Assembly (NCBI GenBank): GCA_029060065.1
Contig: JAIDUT010000038.1
Coordinates: 1 to 32,634 of the forward strand
Source of the DNA: Clostridia bacterium
Lineage (GTDB): Bacteria; Bacillota; Clostridia; Christensenellales; UBA3700
DNA: 32,634 bases
Direction of reading: 5' to 3'
The notes beneath the pieces are model-generated. The model made no database searches, was not told the DNA's origin, and saw only the letters and a list, made by a program, of their open reading frames with translations. A program made the translations under genes and the position numbers. How positions within the stretch are numbered: position 1 is the stretch's first letter; each line of letters starts with the position of its first letter. This document shows positions 6,884 through 15,214 of this stretch, in pieces.

Positions 6884-8629
6884 TTAATAATTGTATACGT
6901 GTTTTTTCTTCTTCGCGACGACGATTAATGTCACCGCAATAGCTATCGCTATTACCACACACGGGATAGTGATTACCAAAACAAGTTGCCACGACGTAAG
7001 GCCAGAAGCCTTAACGTTGGCAGTCCTAACGTATGCAGTTTTGCCCTCATAGTATACAGCCGTCCACTGGCTTTTTTTGTTGAATTTTTCTTTGAGATAT
7101 ACTTGAGTGCCCTCGGCTAGTTGAGCCACTTCTATAGCGTCTTCTTCGTTTTCAAAAGGCAATGCGTAAAGAGTTATATACTGTCCTAATTTTTTTGAAG
7201 TTAGTTTTACTGACTTTGATAGCGACGGCGCATAAAGCTCTGTATATTTCGAAACATCAACTGTTTGTATATATCCGTATATCGTCTTGCCCTTGTCTAC
7301 AAAGCCGACTTTATACCAACCCCAGGAGAAGTTGCCGTCCTGTCCGACATTGTCAATGAATACAAGTTGCATATTTATTGGAGCATCGAGGAGTTTCTCG
7401 CTTCCTGCGCCAACGAACGGATATTTGTATATAGCCGTATTTGGGTGAAGAGGTTGTAAAAACGAGCCGTGCTGACATTCTTCTTTAGCAGGACATAAAG
7501 TAATGTTTGCCGTCTTCTTGATATAACCGTATTGAGTTTTTCCCTCTTGAGCGTCATTATAGTATACATAAAGATAGTCGTCTCTTTCGCTCAAAGCAAT
7601 AAAATAGCTACTGCTTGGAATAATTCCCATTCTCTGCAAATGTCTTGGGGAAGAGTATAGCGTAACGTCAGCTCCGGCCTTGTATAGTTTGACAATATCG
7701 TATTCGGTTGGATGAGTATACACGTTGTTGTCAAAACATCCGTAGTATTCGAGATTGCCACCCGAATAGACGTACACATTGACGGCGTTGATATTGGATT
7801 TCGTGTAGACGTAATTAATATCGTTTACGCTGTCGTATGCCGAGCAAATTCTGCCGTTTGCATTAAGTCCGTCTGTTGTCAAGGTAGAAATCGAAGATGT
7901 GGATTTATCGTAATGATACACGCCGTTTGCGTTCAGAAGCAATATTTGACCGTTACTTACGCTTATGTCTATATAATCTCCCGTTCTTTTGTGGAAACTT
8001 GACAAGTCCGGGTAATCAAAGTTTTGTTCGTCTATTACGTAGAGGTCTCCGTCGATAATGCAATATAATACATTGTCATCAATGACAAAATCTTTGACGT
8101 CTTTATATAAACCGTCGATTAGACCTGTATTGGAAATAAAGAACGCGGAATTGCTTACATTGGGGTCTAGGGAAATAGAATTGACCTTATTGGTTTCCAT
8201 TGCGAAAAACTCGCCGTTTTGGTTGGCGTAAATACTTACGACGTAATTGAGAAATATATCCGTGGGGGTATAGCTGGTTACTTTTGCTATGCGCATATCG
8301 TTATACTCATACGCCCAAAGATATTTTTCATCTCCATTCTGGGCAAGCGCCAGTATATGCGTAGAGTTCATAGCAATATCCAAAAAGCCGTCGAATTGGC
8401 TTTTCTCTTCAAAACCCAACAATTTATTATCCTTGGCAAGATAAACACTTTTGCCGTTGGTGTAGGCAAAATAATCGCCGTAAGCCGTAAGCAAACTATC
8501 GTCTGCCAATGATACCAGTACGTCTACGTTTTCAGCGTTTGCCACGTCTTTCGCAGTAAATACGCCTACAAAACACAAGACTAAAGTCAAGCACAATATT
8601 ACGTATAAGCCAAAGATTTTTATTTTCAT
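6884..8629 (-). CDS. Secreted protein with SH3-like repeats and C-terminal membrane anchor
   Basis: A 581-residue protein of unknown function. Residues 1-32 form a Sec signal peptide (MKIKIFGLYVILCLTLVLCF, ending near DVANA). About residues 35-360 consist of many short beta-strand units of the type DNVLYCIIDGDLYVIDEQ, which look like beta-propeller blades. About 370-545 look like two SH3-like modules (VGQDGNFSWGWYKVGFVDKG; KKSQWTAVYYEGKTAYVRTA). A single C-terminal membrane helix is followed by KKKKH, so the bulk should face outward. The start is supported by a TATAAT box ending six bases upstream, predicting a leaderless message. leuCDB follows after 24 bases, an unexpected partner; the pairing may be only transcriptional. 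Confidence 0.75.
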   Translation of the reverse strand: MKIKIFGLYVILCLTLVLCFVGVFTAKDVANAENVDVLVSLADDSLLTAYGDYFAYTNGKSVYLAKDNKLLGFEEKSQFDGFLDIAMNSTHILALAQNGDEKYLWAYEYNDMRIAKVTSYTPTDIFLNYVVSIYANQNGEFFAMETNKVNSISLDPNVSNSAFFISNTGLIDGLYKDVKDFVIDDNVLYCIIDGDLYVIDEQNFDYPDLSSFHKRTGDYIDISVSNGQILLLNANGVYHYDKSTSSISTLTTDGLNANGRICSAYDSVNDINYVYTKSNINAVNVYVYSGGNLEYYGCFDNNVYTHPTEYDIVKLYKAGADVTLYSSPRHLQRMGIIPSSSYFIALSERDDYLYVYYNDAQEGKTQYGYIKKTANITLCPAKEECQHGSFLQPLHPNTAIYKYPFVGAGSEKLLDAPINMQLVFIDNVGQDGNFSWGWYKVGFVDKGKTIYGYIQTVDVSKYTELYAPSLSKSVKLTSKKLGQYITLYALPFENEEDAIEVAQLAEGTQVYLKEKFNKKSQWTAVYYEGKTAYVRTANVKASGLTSWQLVLVITIPCVVIAIAIAVTLIVVAKKKKHVYNY

Positions 8630-8635
8630 AAAAGT

Positions 8636-8664
8636 ATTATAACATACTTTAATTAAAAATTAAA
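8636..8664 (-). promoter_or_regulatory. Promoter, predicted leaderless start
   Basis: On the minus strand TATAAT ends six bases before the ATG of the secreted SH3-like gene. The -35 is poor (TTTAAT at 17 bases). The region is AT-rich, so the match is less certain than the others. Confidence 0.55.
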
Positions 8665-8706
8665 ACAAAAAAATACATCATAATAAAGAAATATAATAAA
8701 GAAAGA

Positions 8707-8735
8707 TTGAAAATCGGTGATAATTATGCTAAACT
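8707..8735 (+). promoter_or_regulatory. Promoter of the alpha-CTD/WG gene
   Basis: TTGAAA, a 17-base spacer with an extended -10 TG, then TAAACT. The TTGAAA includes the TTG used as start in the ORF track, so translation should begin downstream, at 8788. Confidence 0.5.
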
Positions 8736-8787
8736 GTATTTGGAAATTAATGACCATGCGAGAATTATAGATATATATAAGGAATTT

Positions 8788-9735
8788 ATGTCGAAGAACA
8801 AGTTTTATCACAACAATAATAATAAGAAAAAGTTCGACGCGCAAGTCGAGGCGAAAAAGGTATTGGAAGCCAACAAAGGAAAGAGTCAAGACCTAATGAA
8901 ACCCATTGAGGAGCTTGGTCTTTCCGAAGCGACTTACAATGCGCTCAAAGCTGGCAGGATTAATATTGTGGCAGATCTTGCGTGCAGGACTTTTCAGCAG
9001 ATGTACAAGATACAAAATATCGGCAAAAAGAATTGCATAGAGATATCCAAAGCTATGTCCAAGTTGGGCGTGAATTTCGCGCAGGACGACGCGCAACAAT
9101 CTCAACCTACAAAGAATAATAATCAAAATTCTAAGAATTCTCAACAGAATTTATCTCGAGATAGGTCGCAAAACAATTTCGCTAAGGACCGCAGGGACAA
9201 CAATAACAAAGGGAAAAAACAAAGGAGCGAAAGTGATTCTCTCAACGAATATTTGAGCAGACAATACGCAGGTATGACAATGTCTGAGATAATTATGGGC
9301 AAGCGTCAGCGTCCTGCAGTGGAGAAGATTGAGAGACCTCCTCTCACGGAAAAGAGCCTAATCAAATTTTGCCGTAAAGGCAAATGGGGTTACAAAGATT
9401 GGAAGGGCAATGTCGTCGTGCCTCCTTCATATGAAGAAGCGTTCGGTTTTTTTGAAGAGAGAGCTTGCGTAGAAAAAGACGGGAAGTTAGGCTATATCGA
9501 CAGGGAAAATAATCTGATAATAGATTATAAGTATGACTGCGCTACTTCATTTAGCGAGGGACTTGCTTCGGTTACAGTTGGAGAGAAAAGCGGTTATATA
9601 GATTTAGAAGGCAATCTAATCGTGGACTTTATTTACGACATTGCCACACCGTTTTCAGACGGAAAAGCTATTGTAAGACAAAACGAACGTTGGGGAGTTT
9701 TGAGCAGAGAAAACCTCAGCGTATTTTGGAGATAA
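8788..9735 (+). CDS. RNA polymerase alpha-CTD-like domain fused to WG repeats
   Basis: A 315-residue protein from ATG 8788, preceded by AAGGAA; the track start at TTG 8707 lies in the promoter. Residues 1-35 are short and Asn/Lys-rich. About 38-100 match the helix-hairpin-helix C-terminal domain of RNA polymerase alpha (IEELGLSEATYNALKAGRIN; YKIQNIGKKNCIEI). A 90-residue polar linker rich in Asn, Gln, Ser and Lys follows. About 191-315 contain four WG-type repeats (GKWGYKDWKGNVV, GKLGYIDRENNLI, EKSGYIDLEGNLI, ERWGVL). There is no alpha N-terminal domain, so it is not a second alpha subunit. Aligned with E. coli alpha, Arg265 is Ala and Ser299 is Asn, while Asn268, Gly296 and Lys298 are kept. 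cdd follows after 15 bases. A role in nucleic-acid or RNA polymerase binding is inferred only. Confidence 0.85.
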   Translation: MSKNKFYHNNNNKKKFDAQVEAKKVLEANKGKSQDLMKPIEELGLSEATYNALKAGRINIVADLACRTFQQMYKIQNIGKKNCIEISKAMSKLGVNFAQDDAQQSQPTKNNNQNSKNSQQNLSRDRSQNNFAKDRRDNNNKGKKQRSESDSLNEYLSRQYAGMTMSEIIMGKRQRPAVEKIERPPLTEKSLIKFCRKGKWGYKDWKGNVVVPPSYEEAFGFFEERACVEKDGKLGYIDRENNLIIDYKYDCATSFSEGLASVTVGEKSGYIDLEGNLIVDFIYDIATPFSDGKAIVRQNERWGVLSRENLSVFWR

Positions 9736-9750
9736 AAGGAGAATACTACT

Positions 9751-10137
9751 ATGATGCAAAAACAAAGGCTACTTGAGAATGCGTTGCTCGTAATGAAGAA
9801 TGCGCACGCTCCGTATTCGGGATATAAGATAGGTTGCGCTGTTATGGGTGAGAGCGGTAAGATTTACGTTGGTTGCAATATAGAGAACGTCAGCTACGGC
9901 GCGACGATATGCGCGGAACAAGTTGCGATGGGTACGGCTATTGCCGGTAGTGAAAAGGGGTTTTTAGCAATGGCAATCGTCAGCTCGGGAGAGAGTATGC
10001 CTTATCCTTGCGGAATAGTAAGACAGTTCATCAAAGAGTTTTGCAATGACCTCGTTATTTTCGTATCTAATAATAAAGGCGAAGTAGTTACTACCAATAT
10101 CAGCGAACTCTATCCCGACAGTTTCGATTTGAAATAA
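9751..10137 (+). CDS. cdd: Cytidine deaminase family protein with atypical zinc site
   Basis: Small (128-residue) tetrameric-type cytidine deaminase homolog, which in the family converts cytidine and deoxycytidine to uridine forms in the cytosol. Motifs kept: APYSGYKIGCAV, GCNIENVSYGATICAE with the catalytic Glu and the first zinc cysteine, and PCG with the second. The usual third ligand in PCGxCRQ is replaced: the sequence reads PCGIVRQ, with codon GTA in place of a Cys codon. The Arg of the usual CAER motif is also changed, to Gln (CAEQ). Activity is therefore uncertain. The start ATG is the first of two adjacent ATGs, nine bases after AAAGGAG. It probably shares a transcript with the alpha-CTD/WG gene. 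Confidence 0.88.
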   Translation: MMQKQRLLENALLVMKNAHAPYSGYKIGCAVMGESGKIYVGCNIENVSYGATICAEQVAMGTAIAGSEKGFLAMAIVSSGESMPYPCGIVRQFIKEFCNDLVIFVSNNKGEVVTTNISELYPDSFDLK

Positions 10138-10157
10138 GTTATATTAAATATTACTGT

Positions 10158-10191
10158 AAAAAACAAGTCGCTTTTAAGCGACTTGTTTTTA
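10158..10191. terminator. Bidirectional terminator between cdd and a lipoprotein gene
   Basis: A near-perfect palindrome (AAAAACAAGTCGCTT / AAGCGACTTGTTTTT) gives a strong hairpin with a T run on both strands. It lies between two convergent genes and can end both transcripts. Confidence 0.92.
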
Positions 10192-10206
10192 TTAGTTATT
10201 TATCGA

Positions 10207-11268
10207 TTACTTCATTAAAGCGTCCTTCAAACTTTGGTCTATATTCATTTTATCCAACTTGGATTTGTCGTACGAAAACCACTGTTCGTATATATTATCG
10301 CTTGAGCCTTTAATAGTTCCAAGAATAGTGGCTTCCCATTTATTTTTGTTGATATACGTTCTGATAAGTCCGCACTCCCAAATCTCTATTTTTACGCGCT
10401 TTTGCGCATATCTGAATTTATTGATAGCTCCGTTTTCCAGCATATCGTCGTTGGAATACTTCAAAGTTTCGTCGTTGCAGTTGATTTCTGCTTCGAGATA
10501 GTATATGCCTGTTTCCGCATCGTATTTCAAAAGTCCCGCCGTGATTGGCTTTTCAGTATCATAATCGTCGGAAGTAAAGCCTTTATAGCTAAATCTAGAA
10601 TATGTCATTTTCATATATTCGTCGTAAGACATTTTGGTTGATTTAGGATTATTGAAGACGATGGCGTTTTGATCAGGGAATTTTAGTAAAGAGTCTTGGT
10701 TGCTTTTTCCGTTTTTGGAAAAGTAGAAATCTTGATTATTAGGGGAATAGACTCTTTTTGTAAAGTTAAGCGCTTTAGCGAGTATCGTAAAAGTAGCTTC
10801 GTTTACGTCTTTGCCTCTTTGCCCGTTTTTATTTAGTATGTACCCGTCTACGACAAGACCGTACGTATCGAAATAATATGTGTTATTGTCGAATATGCGG
10901 ATATCGCGCGTTTGCATAGAACCGACTATCGGTTCGCCGGCTATTACCATTTGCGCAACTCCCGAACCGTAAGCTCCGCCGGCAAAAAAATCGCAGTCGA
11001 TAAGATTTTGGTTGGCAAGTCTAATAATATATTCTATAGAATCGAGCACCGCTTGATCAGTCGTGTCGGTATCGCTTAGACTGATTTTAGTTTTATCTAC
11101 AGGGATTGCTTTCGCCATCGCTTCTTGCGTAGGCGCTTCAGCTAATCCGTCGAAGTTAAGATCTGCCTCGGCATAGTTGGCTTTTCCGGCACATCCGGAA
11201 AGTAAGACAACTATCAACGTCAATATAACGAGCATTGACGTTATAATAAGCGTCTTAATTTTTTTCAT
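10207..11268 (-). CDS. Lipoprotein of unknown function
   Basis: A 353-residue protein with a lipoprotein signal peptide (MKKIKTLIITSMLVILTLIV...) and lipobox LSGC at about residue 26. The mature part is soluble, with alternating aromatic and polar residues suggestive of beta structure (NNTYYFDTYGLVVDGYILN; YDAETGIYYLEAEIN). I recognise no domain. The start ATG follows a GGGGGA ribosome site, and a consensus promoter lies upstream, so this is a single-gene unit ended by the shared terminator. Its length and composition resemble other uncharacterised clostridial surface lipoproteins. Confidence 0.82.
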   Translation of the reverse strand: MKKIKTLIITSMLVILTLIVVLLSGCAGKANYAEADLNFDGLAEAPTQEAMAKAIPVDKTKISLSDTDTTDQAVLDSIEYIIRLANQNLIDCDFFAGGAYGSGVAQMVIAGEPIVGSMQTRDIRIFDNNTYYFDTYGLVVDGYILNKNGQRGKDVNEATFTILAKALNFTKRVYSPNNQDFYFSKNGKSNQDSLLKFPDQNAIVFNNPKSTKMSYDEYMKMTYSRFSYKGFTSDDYDTEKPITAGLLKYDAETGIYYLEAEINCNDETLKYSNDDMLENGAINKFRYAQKRVKIEIWECGLIRTYINKNKWEATILGTIKGSSDNIYEQWFSYDKSKLDKMNIDQSLKDALMK

Positions 11269-11312
11269 AATTAATCCCCCGCATATACGTTTTGCAGTAT
11301 ATTATATATTAA

Positions 11313-11341
11313 ATTATACTGAAATTTCTGCGCTATGTCAA
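11313..11341 (-). promoter_or_regulatory. Consensus promoter of the 10207-11268 lipoprotein
   Basis: On the minus strand TTGACA, a 17-base spacer, and TATAAT match the housekeeping consensus exactly. A leader of roughly 40 bases with GGGGGA precedes the ATG. Confidence 0.9.
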
Positions 11342-11400
11342 TATTAAAAAACTTTTCGCGAGTTTTGGCGATACTTAACCCAATAACTCTACTCAAAAAG

Positions 11401-11429
11401 TTGTATAAATTTATTATTTATGTTAAAAT
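11401..11429 (+). promoter_or_regulatory. Promoter of plsY-ychF-argS
   Basis: TTGTAT, a 17-base spacer, then TAAAAT, followed by a short leader with TTGGAG. The three downstream genes are spaced 15 and 23 bases apart, so this promoter may serve all of them. Confidence 0.65.
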
Positions 11430-11465
11430 AATGGCAAAGAAAAACTTTTTGGAGATAAAATCGAT

Positions 11466-12227
11466 TTGGAAATTGTTTGGAAAATAATCGCAACACTATC
11501 CGCATACTTTGTGGGCGCGATTAACATGGCGACCATAATAGGGGCTATAAAAGGTAGGAATATCAAGAATCTCGGAAGCGGTAACCCCGGCACTATGAAC
11601 GTGATGAGAAGCATAGGCAAGGGATGGGGAGCGTTGACGTTTGCTTTCGACTGCGCCAAGGGCGTAGCATTTGCTCTCATTGGCAGATATGCTATTGACG
11701 GCGGGTCGGCAGATTGGATGTTTATACTTGGCGCGGTAGCAGTGATAGGACATATTTTCCCGATATATACCAAATTTAAGGGCGGTAAAGGCGTTGCGAC
11801 AACGCTGGGCGTATTCTTGGTAGCGTCGCCTATAGTCGGGCCTTGCGTGCTACTGGGACTTGTGATATATTTATTGTTTTGCAAAATTGGATTTATCGGA
11901 TCGTATCTTGCGGTAACCGCATTGACCGTATATAATTGCATAAAATACAGAGCCAGCATAGTTGCTATAGTATGTTGTTTGATTATATGGCTACTTGTGA
12001 TTGTAAGACATAAGGACAACGTCGTGAGATTTTTGAAAGGCAAGGAGAATACGCTTTCACTCGTTGGCAAGAACGAAGTCAAGGAAGTTAAAGAAAATTC
12101 CGATACGGTTACGGATAAAGAAGAGCAGACCGCTAAAAGTGAAAGCGAACCTAAAGAAGATTGTGATAATATGGAACATGATGTTATTCAAAACGAACAA
12201 AATCAAGACGATAGAGATAAAAAGTAA
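11466..12227 (+). CDS. plsY: Glycerol-3-phosphate acyltransferase PlsY with charged C-terminal tail
   Basis: Membrane enzyme that transfers acyl groups from acyl phosphate to glycerol-3-phosphate, the first step of phospholipid synthesis. Motifs: the N-terminal helix SAYFVGAINMATIIG, LGSGNPGTMNVMRSIGKGWG, and GHIFPIYTKFKGGKGVATTLG. About five membrane helices end near residue 190. A hydrophilic tail of about 60 residues rich in Glu, Lys, Asp and Asn follows and is not part of the usual ~200-residue enzyme. The start is TTG 11466, since the first ATG lies inside the first helix. A GGAG sequence lies 11 bases upstream, which is loose spacing. Confidence 0.93.
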   Translation: MEIVWKIIATLSAYFVGAINMATIIGAIKGRNIKNLGSGNPGTMNVMRSIGKGWGALTFAFDCAKGVAFALIGRYAIDGGSADWMFILGAVAVIGHIFPIYTKFKGGKGVATTLGVFLVASPIVGPCVLLGLVIYLLFCKIGFIGSYLAVTALTVYNCIKYRASIVAIVCCLIIWLLVIVRHKDNVVRFLKGKENTLSLVGKNEVKEVKENSDTVTDKEEQTAKSESEPKEDCDNMEHDVIQNEQNQDDRDKK

Positions 12228-12242
12228 TTAGTAGAGGTAGAT

Positions 12243-13334
12243 ATGAAACTAGGAGTTGTAGGACTTCCCAACGTGGGAAAAAGCACGTTATTTAATGCAA
12301 TTACGCAAGCCGGAGCAGAGAGCGCTAACTATCCTTTCTGCACTATAGAGCCGAACGTTGGCGTAGTAGCTGTGCCTGACGAAAGACTTGCGCTTTTAGC
12401 AAAACTTTACAACAGCAAAAAGATTACGCCTACGGCGCTTGAATTTGTAGACATAGCGGGGCTTGTCAAGGGCGCGTCCAAGGGCGAAGGACTTGGAAAT
12501 AAATTTCTTTCTCATATAAGAGAAGTCGATGCGATAGTACACGTTGTAAGATGTTTTGACGATGCAAATATAACTCACGTAGACGGCAACGTCAATCCGT
12601 TGAGAGATATAGAAACCATAGAATTTGAATTGATATTCGCCGATATGGAAAGCGTTCAAAAGCGAGCTAATAAGGCGAGGACTTCGGCAAAGGGCGGAGA
12701 TAAAAAGTATCTTGTCGAAGCCGAACTTATGGATAGAATATACGCCGAGTTGGAGAAAGGCACGCCGGCTAGATTGATAAATATGACGGACGATGAAAAG
12801 GAAATGGCACGAGATTTATTCTTGCTCACGTCCAAGCCCGTTATATACGCTACTAACGTAGGAGAGGACGATGTCGCCAACGGCGGTAACGAGTATGTGA
12901 GCAAAGTTCAAGAGTTTGCCAATACGCAAGGCGCAAAGACTATAATGATATGCGCAAAGCTCGAAGAAGAACTCGCGGGACTTGACGAAGAAGATAAACA
13001 ACTGTTCAGAGAAGAATACGGCATTAAGCAAAGCGGACTTGACCAACTTGTTTCGGCTTGCTACGATTTGCTGGGACTTATCAGTTATCTGACGGCAGGA
13101 GAGAAAGAAACGAGAGCTTGGACTATTACCAAAGGAACGAAAGCTCCGCAGGCGGCAGGTAAGATTCACAGCGATTTTGAAAGGGGATTTATAAGAGCCG
13201 AGATAGTCGACTGGAAAGTACTTTTGGAGTGCGGGTCTTACGTTATGGCAAAGGAAAAAGGTAAAGTTAGAAGCGAAGGCAAAGATTACGTAATCAAGGA
13301 CGGCGACGTAGTACTATTCCGTTTCAACGTATAA
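12243..13334 (+). CDS. ychF: Ribosome-binding GTPase/ATPase YchF
   Basis: OBG-family P-loop protein that prefers ATP and binds ribosomes. It has 363 residues, the normal size. Motifs: Walker A GLPNVGKSTLFNAIT, the switch region NYPFCTIEPNVGVV, DxAG in VDIAGLVKGASKGEGLGNKFL, and a NxxE-type ATP-specifying region around YATNVGEDD. A coiled-coil insert lies around residues 130-200, and the C-terminal TGS domain contains RAWTITKGTKAPQAAGKIHS and ends in DGDVVLFRFNV. The start ATG follows AGAGGTAG by four bases. It lies between plsY and argS in one apparent operon. Confidence 0.97.
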   Translation: MKLGVVGLPNVGKSTLFNAITQAGAESANYPFCTIEPNVGVVAVPDERLALLAKLYNSKKITPTALEFVDIAGLVKGASKGEGLGNKFLSHIREVDAIVHVVRCFDDANITHVDGNVNPLRDIETIEFELIFADMESVQKRANKARTSAKGGDKKYLVEAELMDRIYAELEKGTPARLINMTDDEKEMARDLFLLTSKPVIYATNVGEDDVANGGNEYVSKVQEFANTQGAKTIMICAKLEEELAGLDEEDKQLFREEYGIKQSGLDQLVSACYDLLGLISYLTAGEKETRAWTITKGTKAPQAAGKIHSDFERGFIRAEIVDWKVLLECGSYVMAKEKGKVRSEGKDYVIKDGDVVLFRFNV

Positions 13335-13357
13335 TTATCAGTAAATTAAAGGAATAT

Positions 13358-15043
13358 ATGGATTATAAACAACTTATTATTGACAGCATAAAATTAGACG
13401 GCGTGAATAAGCAAGATATGCTTGCGCTTGTGACTACTCCCAAAGACAGTGCTATGGGCGACCTTTGTATACCTTGTTTCAAGATTGCAAAGGAGATGAA
13501 AAAGTCGCCAATCGTCATTGCCGAAGAGATAGCGAAATCTGTCGACAAAAAAGATATGATAGAAGAAGTCAACGCAGTCGCAGGATTTGTCAACTTCAAG
13601 TTCAACAACGTGAAATTTGCTAAGCAAGTGCTTGACGAAGTATTAGACAAGGGTAATGATTACGGTAAGAGCGACGAGGGAAAAGGCAAGACGATATGTA
13701 TCGACTATTCTTCTGTCAATATTGCCAAGCCTTTTCACATGGGGCATTTGCTCAATACTGCTCTTGGCGGAGCTATTTACCGCATATATACTGCGCTTGG
13801 ATATAACGTTGTGGGTATAAATCACTTGGGAGATTGGGGTACGCAATTCGGCAAACTTATCGTAGCCTACAAATTGTGGGGGGACAAAAAGGATATCGAC
13901 GAACGAGGTGTAAGAGCGCTTGTAGAGATATATGTCAAGTTCCACAAAGAAGAAGAGAAAAATCCCGCTTTGGCAGATGAAGCGAGGGCTTGGTTTAAGG
14001 CAATAGAGAGCGGAAATAAAGAAGCCTTAGAACTCTTTGAATTTTTCAAGGAGATTACGCTTAAGGAAGTCAACAGAATTTATGACAGATTGCATATTAA
14101 ATTCGACAGCTTTGCAGGCGAGTCTTTTTACAACGACAAGATGCAACCCGTACTTGACGAATTGACGGAGAAGGGACTCTTGCAAGAGAGCGAGGGCGCA
14201 AAGGTGGTTATGTTTGACGACGGTATGGCGCCTTGCTTGTTACAACGCTCCGACGGCGCAACGCTCTACGCGACAAGAGATATGGCTGCGGCTTTTTACA
14301 GAAAGAATATCTATAACTTTGACAAATGTCTGTATGTAGTGGCTTATCAGCAGAATTTGCACTTCCAACAGATATTCAAAGTACTTGAGATGATGGGGTG
14401 CGAATGGTCGAAAGATATGGTGCATGTGGCGCACGGTATGGTATCCTTGGAGAACGGCTCAATGTCTACGAGAGATGGCAACGTGGTATTCTTGGAAGAC
14501 GTACTCAATAGCGTAGTCGAAAAGGCTAAGAAGGTCATTGAAGAAAAGAATCCTAACCTCGAAGATAAGGATAAGATTGCCGAGCAAATAGGCGTGGGCG
14601 CAACGCTTTTCGGCGTGCTTTACAACAGCAGAATAAAGGATATGGTTTTCTCCTTTGACAAAGTTCTTAATTTTGAGGGAGAAACGGGACCGTACGTGCA
14701 GTATACCTACGCAAGGTGCAACAGCTTATTCGACAAGTGCGGGGATATAGGTCAAGAGATTGATTATACCGGACTTGACAACGCGTCGAGCAAAGCTATT
14801 GTAGCGCTTCTTGATAAGTATCCGCAAATACTTCAAGAGAGCGCAAAGAAATACGAGCCAAGCGTAGTTACGAGATATGCGATAGATTTGGCTCAGGCTT
14901 TCAACAAATTCTATTTTGAGTGTAAGATAAGTACCGAAAGAGAAGGGATTAAGAATTCGCGACTTTTATTGACCAAATCGGTGCGACAGGTTTTGGGCAA
15001 CGCTTTGGCTTTACTGGGTATTGAAACTCCGCAAAAGATGTGA
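13358..15043 (+). CDS. argS: Arginyl-tRNA synthetase
   Basis: Class I aminoacyl-tRNA synthetase that charges tRNA-Arg. It has 561 residues, a normal length. An N-terminal tRNA-recognition domain covers about residues 1-100. The HIGH-type motif is in KPFHMGHLLNTALGG. Residues GINHLGDWGTQFGKLIVAY follow. The KMSKS-equivalent region reads GSMSTRDGNVVFLEDVL, degenerate as is normal for ArgRS. The C-terminal DALR anticodon-binding domain contains RYAIDLAQAFNKFYFECKI. The start ATG follows AAAGGAA by five bases. It is the last gene of plsY-ychF-argS and is followed by two hairpins. Confidence 0.98.
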   Translation: MDYKQLIIDSIKLDGVNKQDMLALVTTPKDSAMGDLCIPCFKIAKEMKKSPIVIAEEIAKSVDKKDMIEEVNAVAGFVNFKFNNVKFAKQVLDEVLDKGNDYGKSDEGKGKTICIDYSSVNIAKPFHMGHLLNTALGGAIYRIYTALGYNVVGINHLGDWGTQFGKLIVAYKLWGDKKDIDERGVRALVEIYVKFHKEEEKNPALADEARAWFKAIESGNKEALELFEFFKEITLKEVNRIYDRLHIKFDSFAGESFYNDKMQPVLDELTEKGLLQESEGAKVVMFDDGMAPCLLQRSDGATLYATRDMAAAFYRKNIYNFDKCLYVVAYQQNLHFQQIFKVLEMMGCEWSKDMVHVAHGMVSLENGSMSTRDGNVVFLEDVLNSVVEKAKKVIEEKNPNLEDKDKIAEQIGVGATLFGVLYNSRIKDMVFSFDKVLNFEGETGPYVQYTYARCNSLFDKCGDIGQEIDYTGLDNASSKAIVALLDKYPQILQESAKKYEPSVVTRYAIDLAQAFNKFYFECKISTEREGIKNSRLLLTKSVRQVLGNALALLGIETPQKM

Positions 15044-15068
15044 CATCTGTTATTCAATCAGATAATTT

Positions 15069-15095
15069 CCCTAACGCTACACAGTGGCGTTAGGG
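15069..15095 (+). other. Hairpin after argS
   Basis: A 9-bp perfect stem (CCCTAACGC / GCGTTAGGG, 9-base loop) lies just before the terminator. It has no T run of its own. It may protect the 3' end or assist termination. Confidence 0.5.
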
Positions 15096-15101
15096 GTTTA
15101 G

Positions 15102-15128
15102 AAAAGTCTGATCGACTTTTATTTTTTT
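15102..15128 (+). terminator. Rho-independent terminator after argS
   Basis: Stem AAAAGTC / GACTTTT with a 5-base loop runs into a run of seven T. It separates the argS operon from the ABC exporter promoter. Confidence 0.8.
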
Positions 15129-15140
15129 GCCAAAATTGGT

Positions 15141-15168
15141 TTGACAATAAAAATTTAAGTGTTATAAT
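15141..15168 (+). promoter_or_regulatory. Promoter of the ABC exporter operon
   Basis: TTGACA, a 16-base spacer, then TATAAT. A leader of about 40 bases carries AAGGAG before the GTG start at 15215. Confidence 0.85.
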
Positions 15169-15214
15169 TACTATTAAATAATTAAATATACATAGATTAT
15201 ATAAGGAGATAAAA

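Noticed and set aside
11423-12082. 219-residue minus-strand ORF opposite plsY
   Set aside because: Antisense shadow of a clear PlsY; its hydrophobic Pro/Thr-rich composition is what the complementary strand of membrane codons gives.
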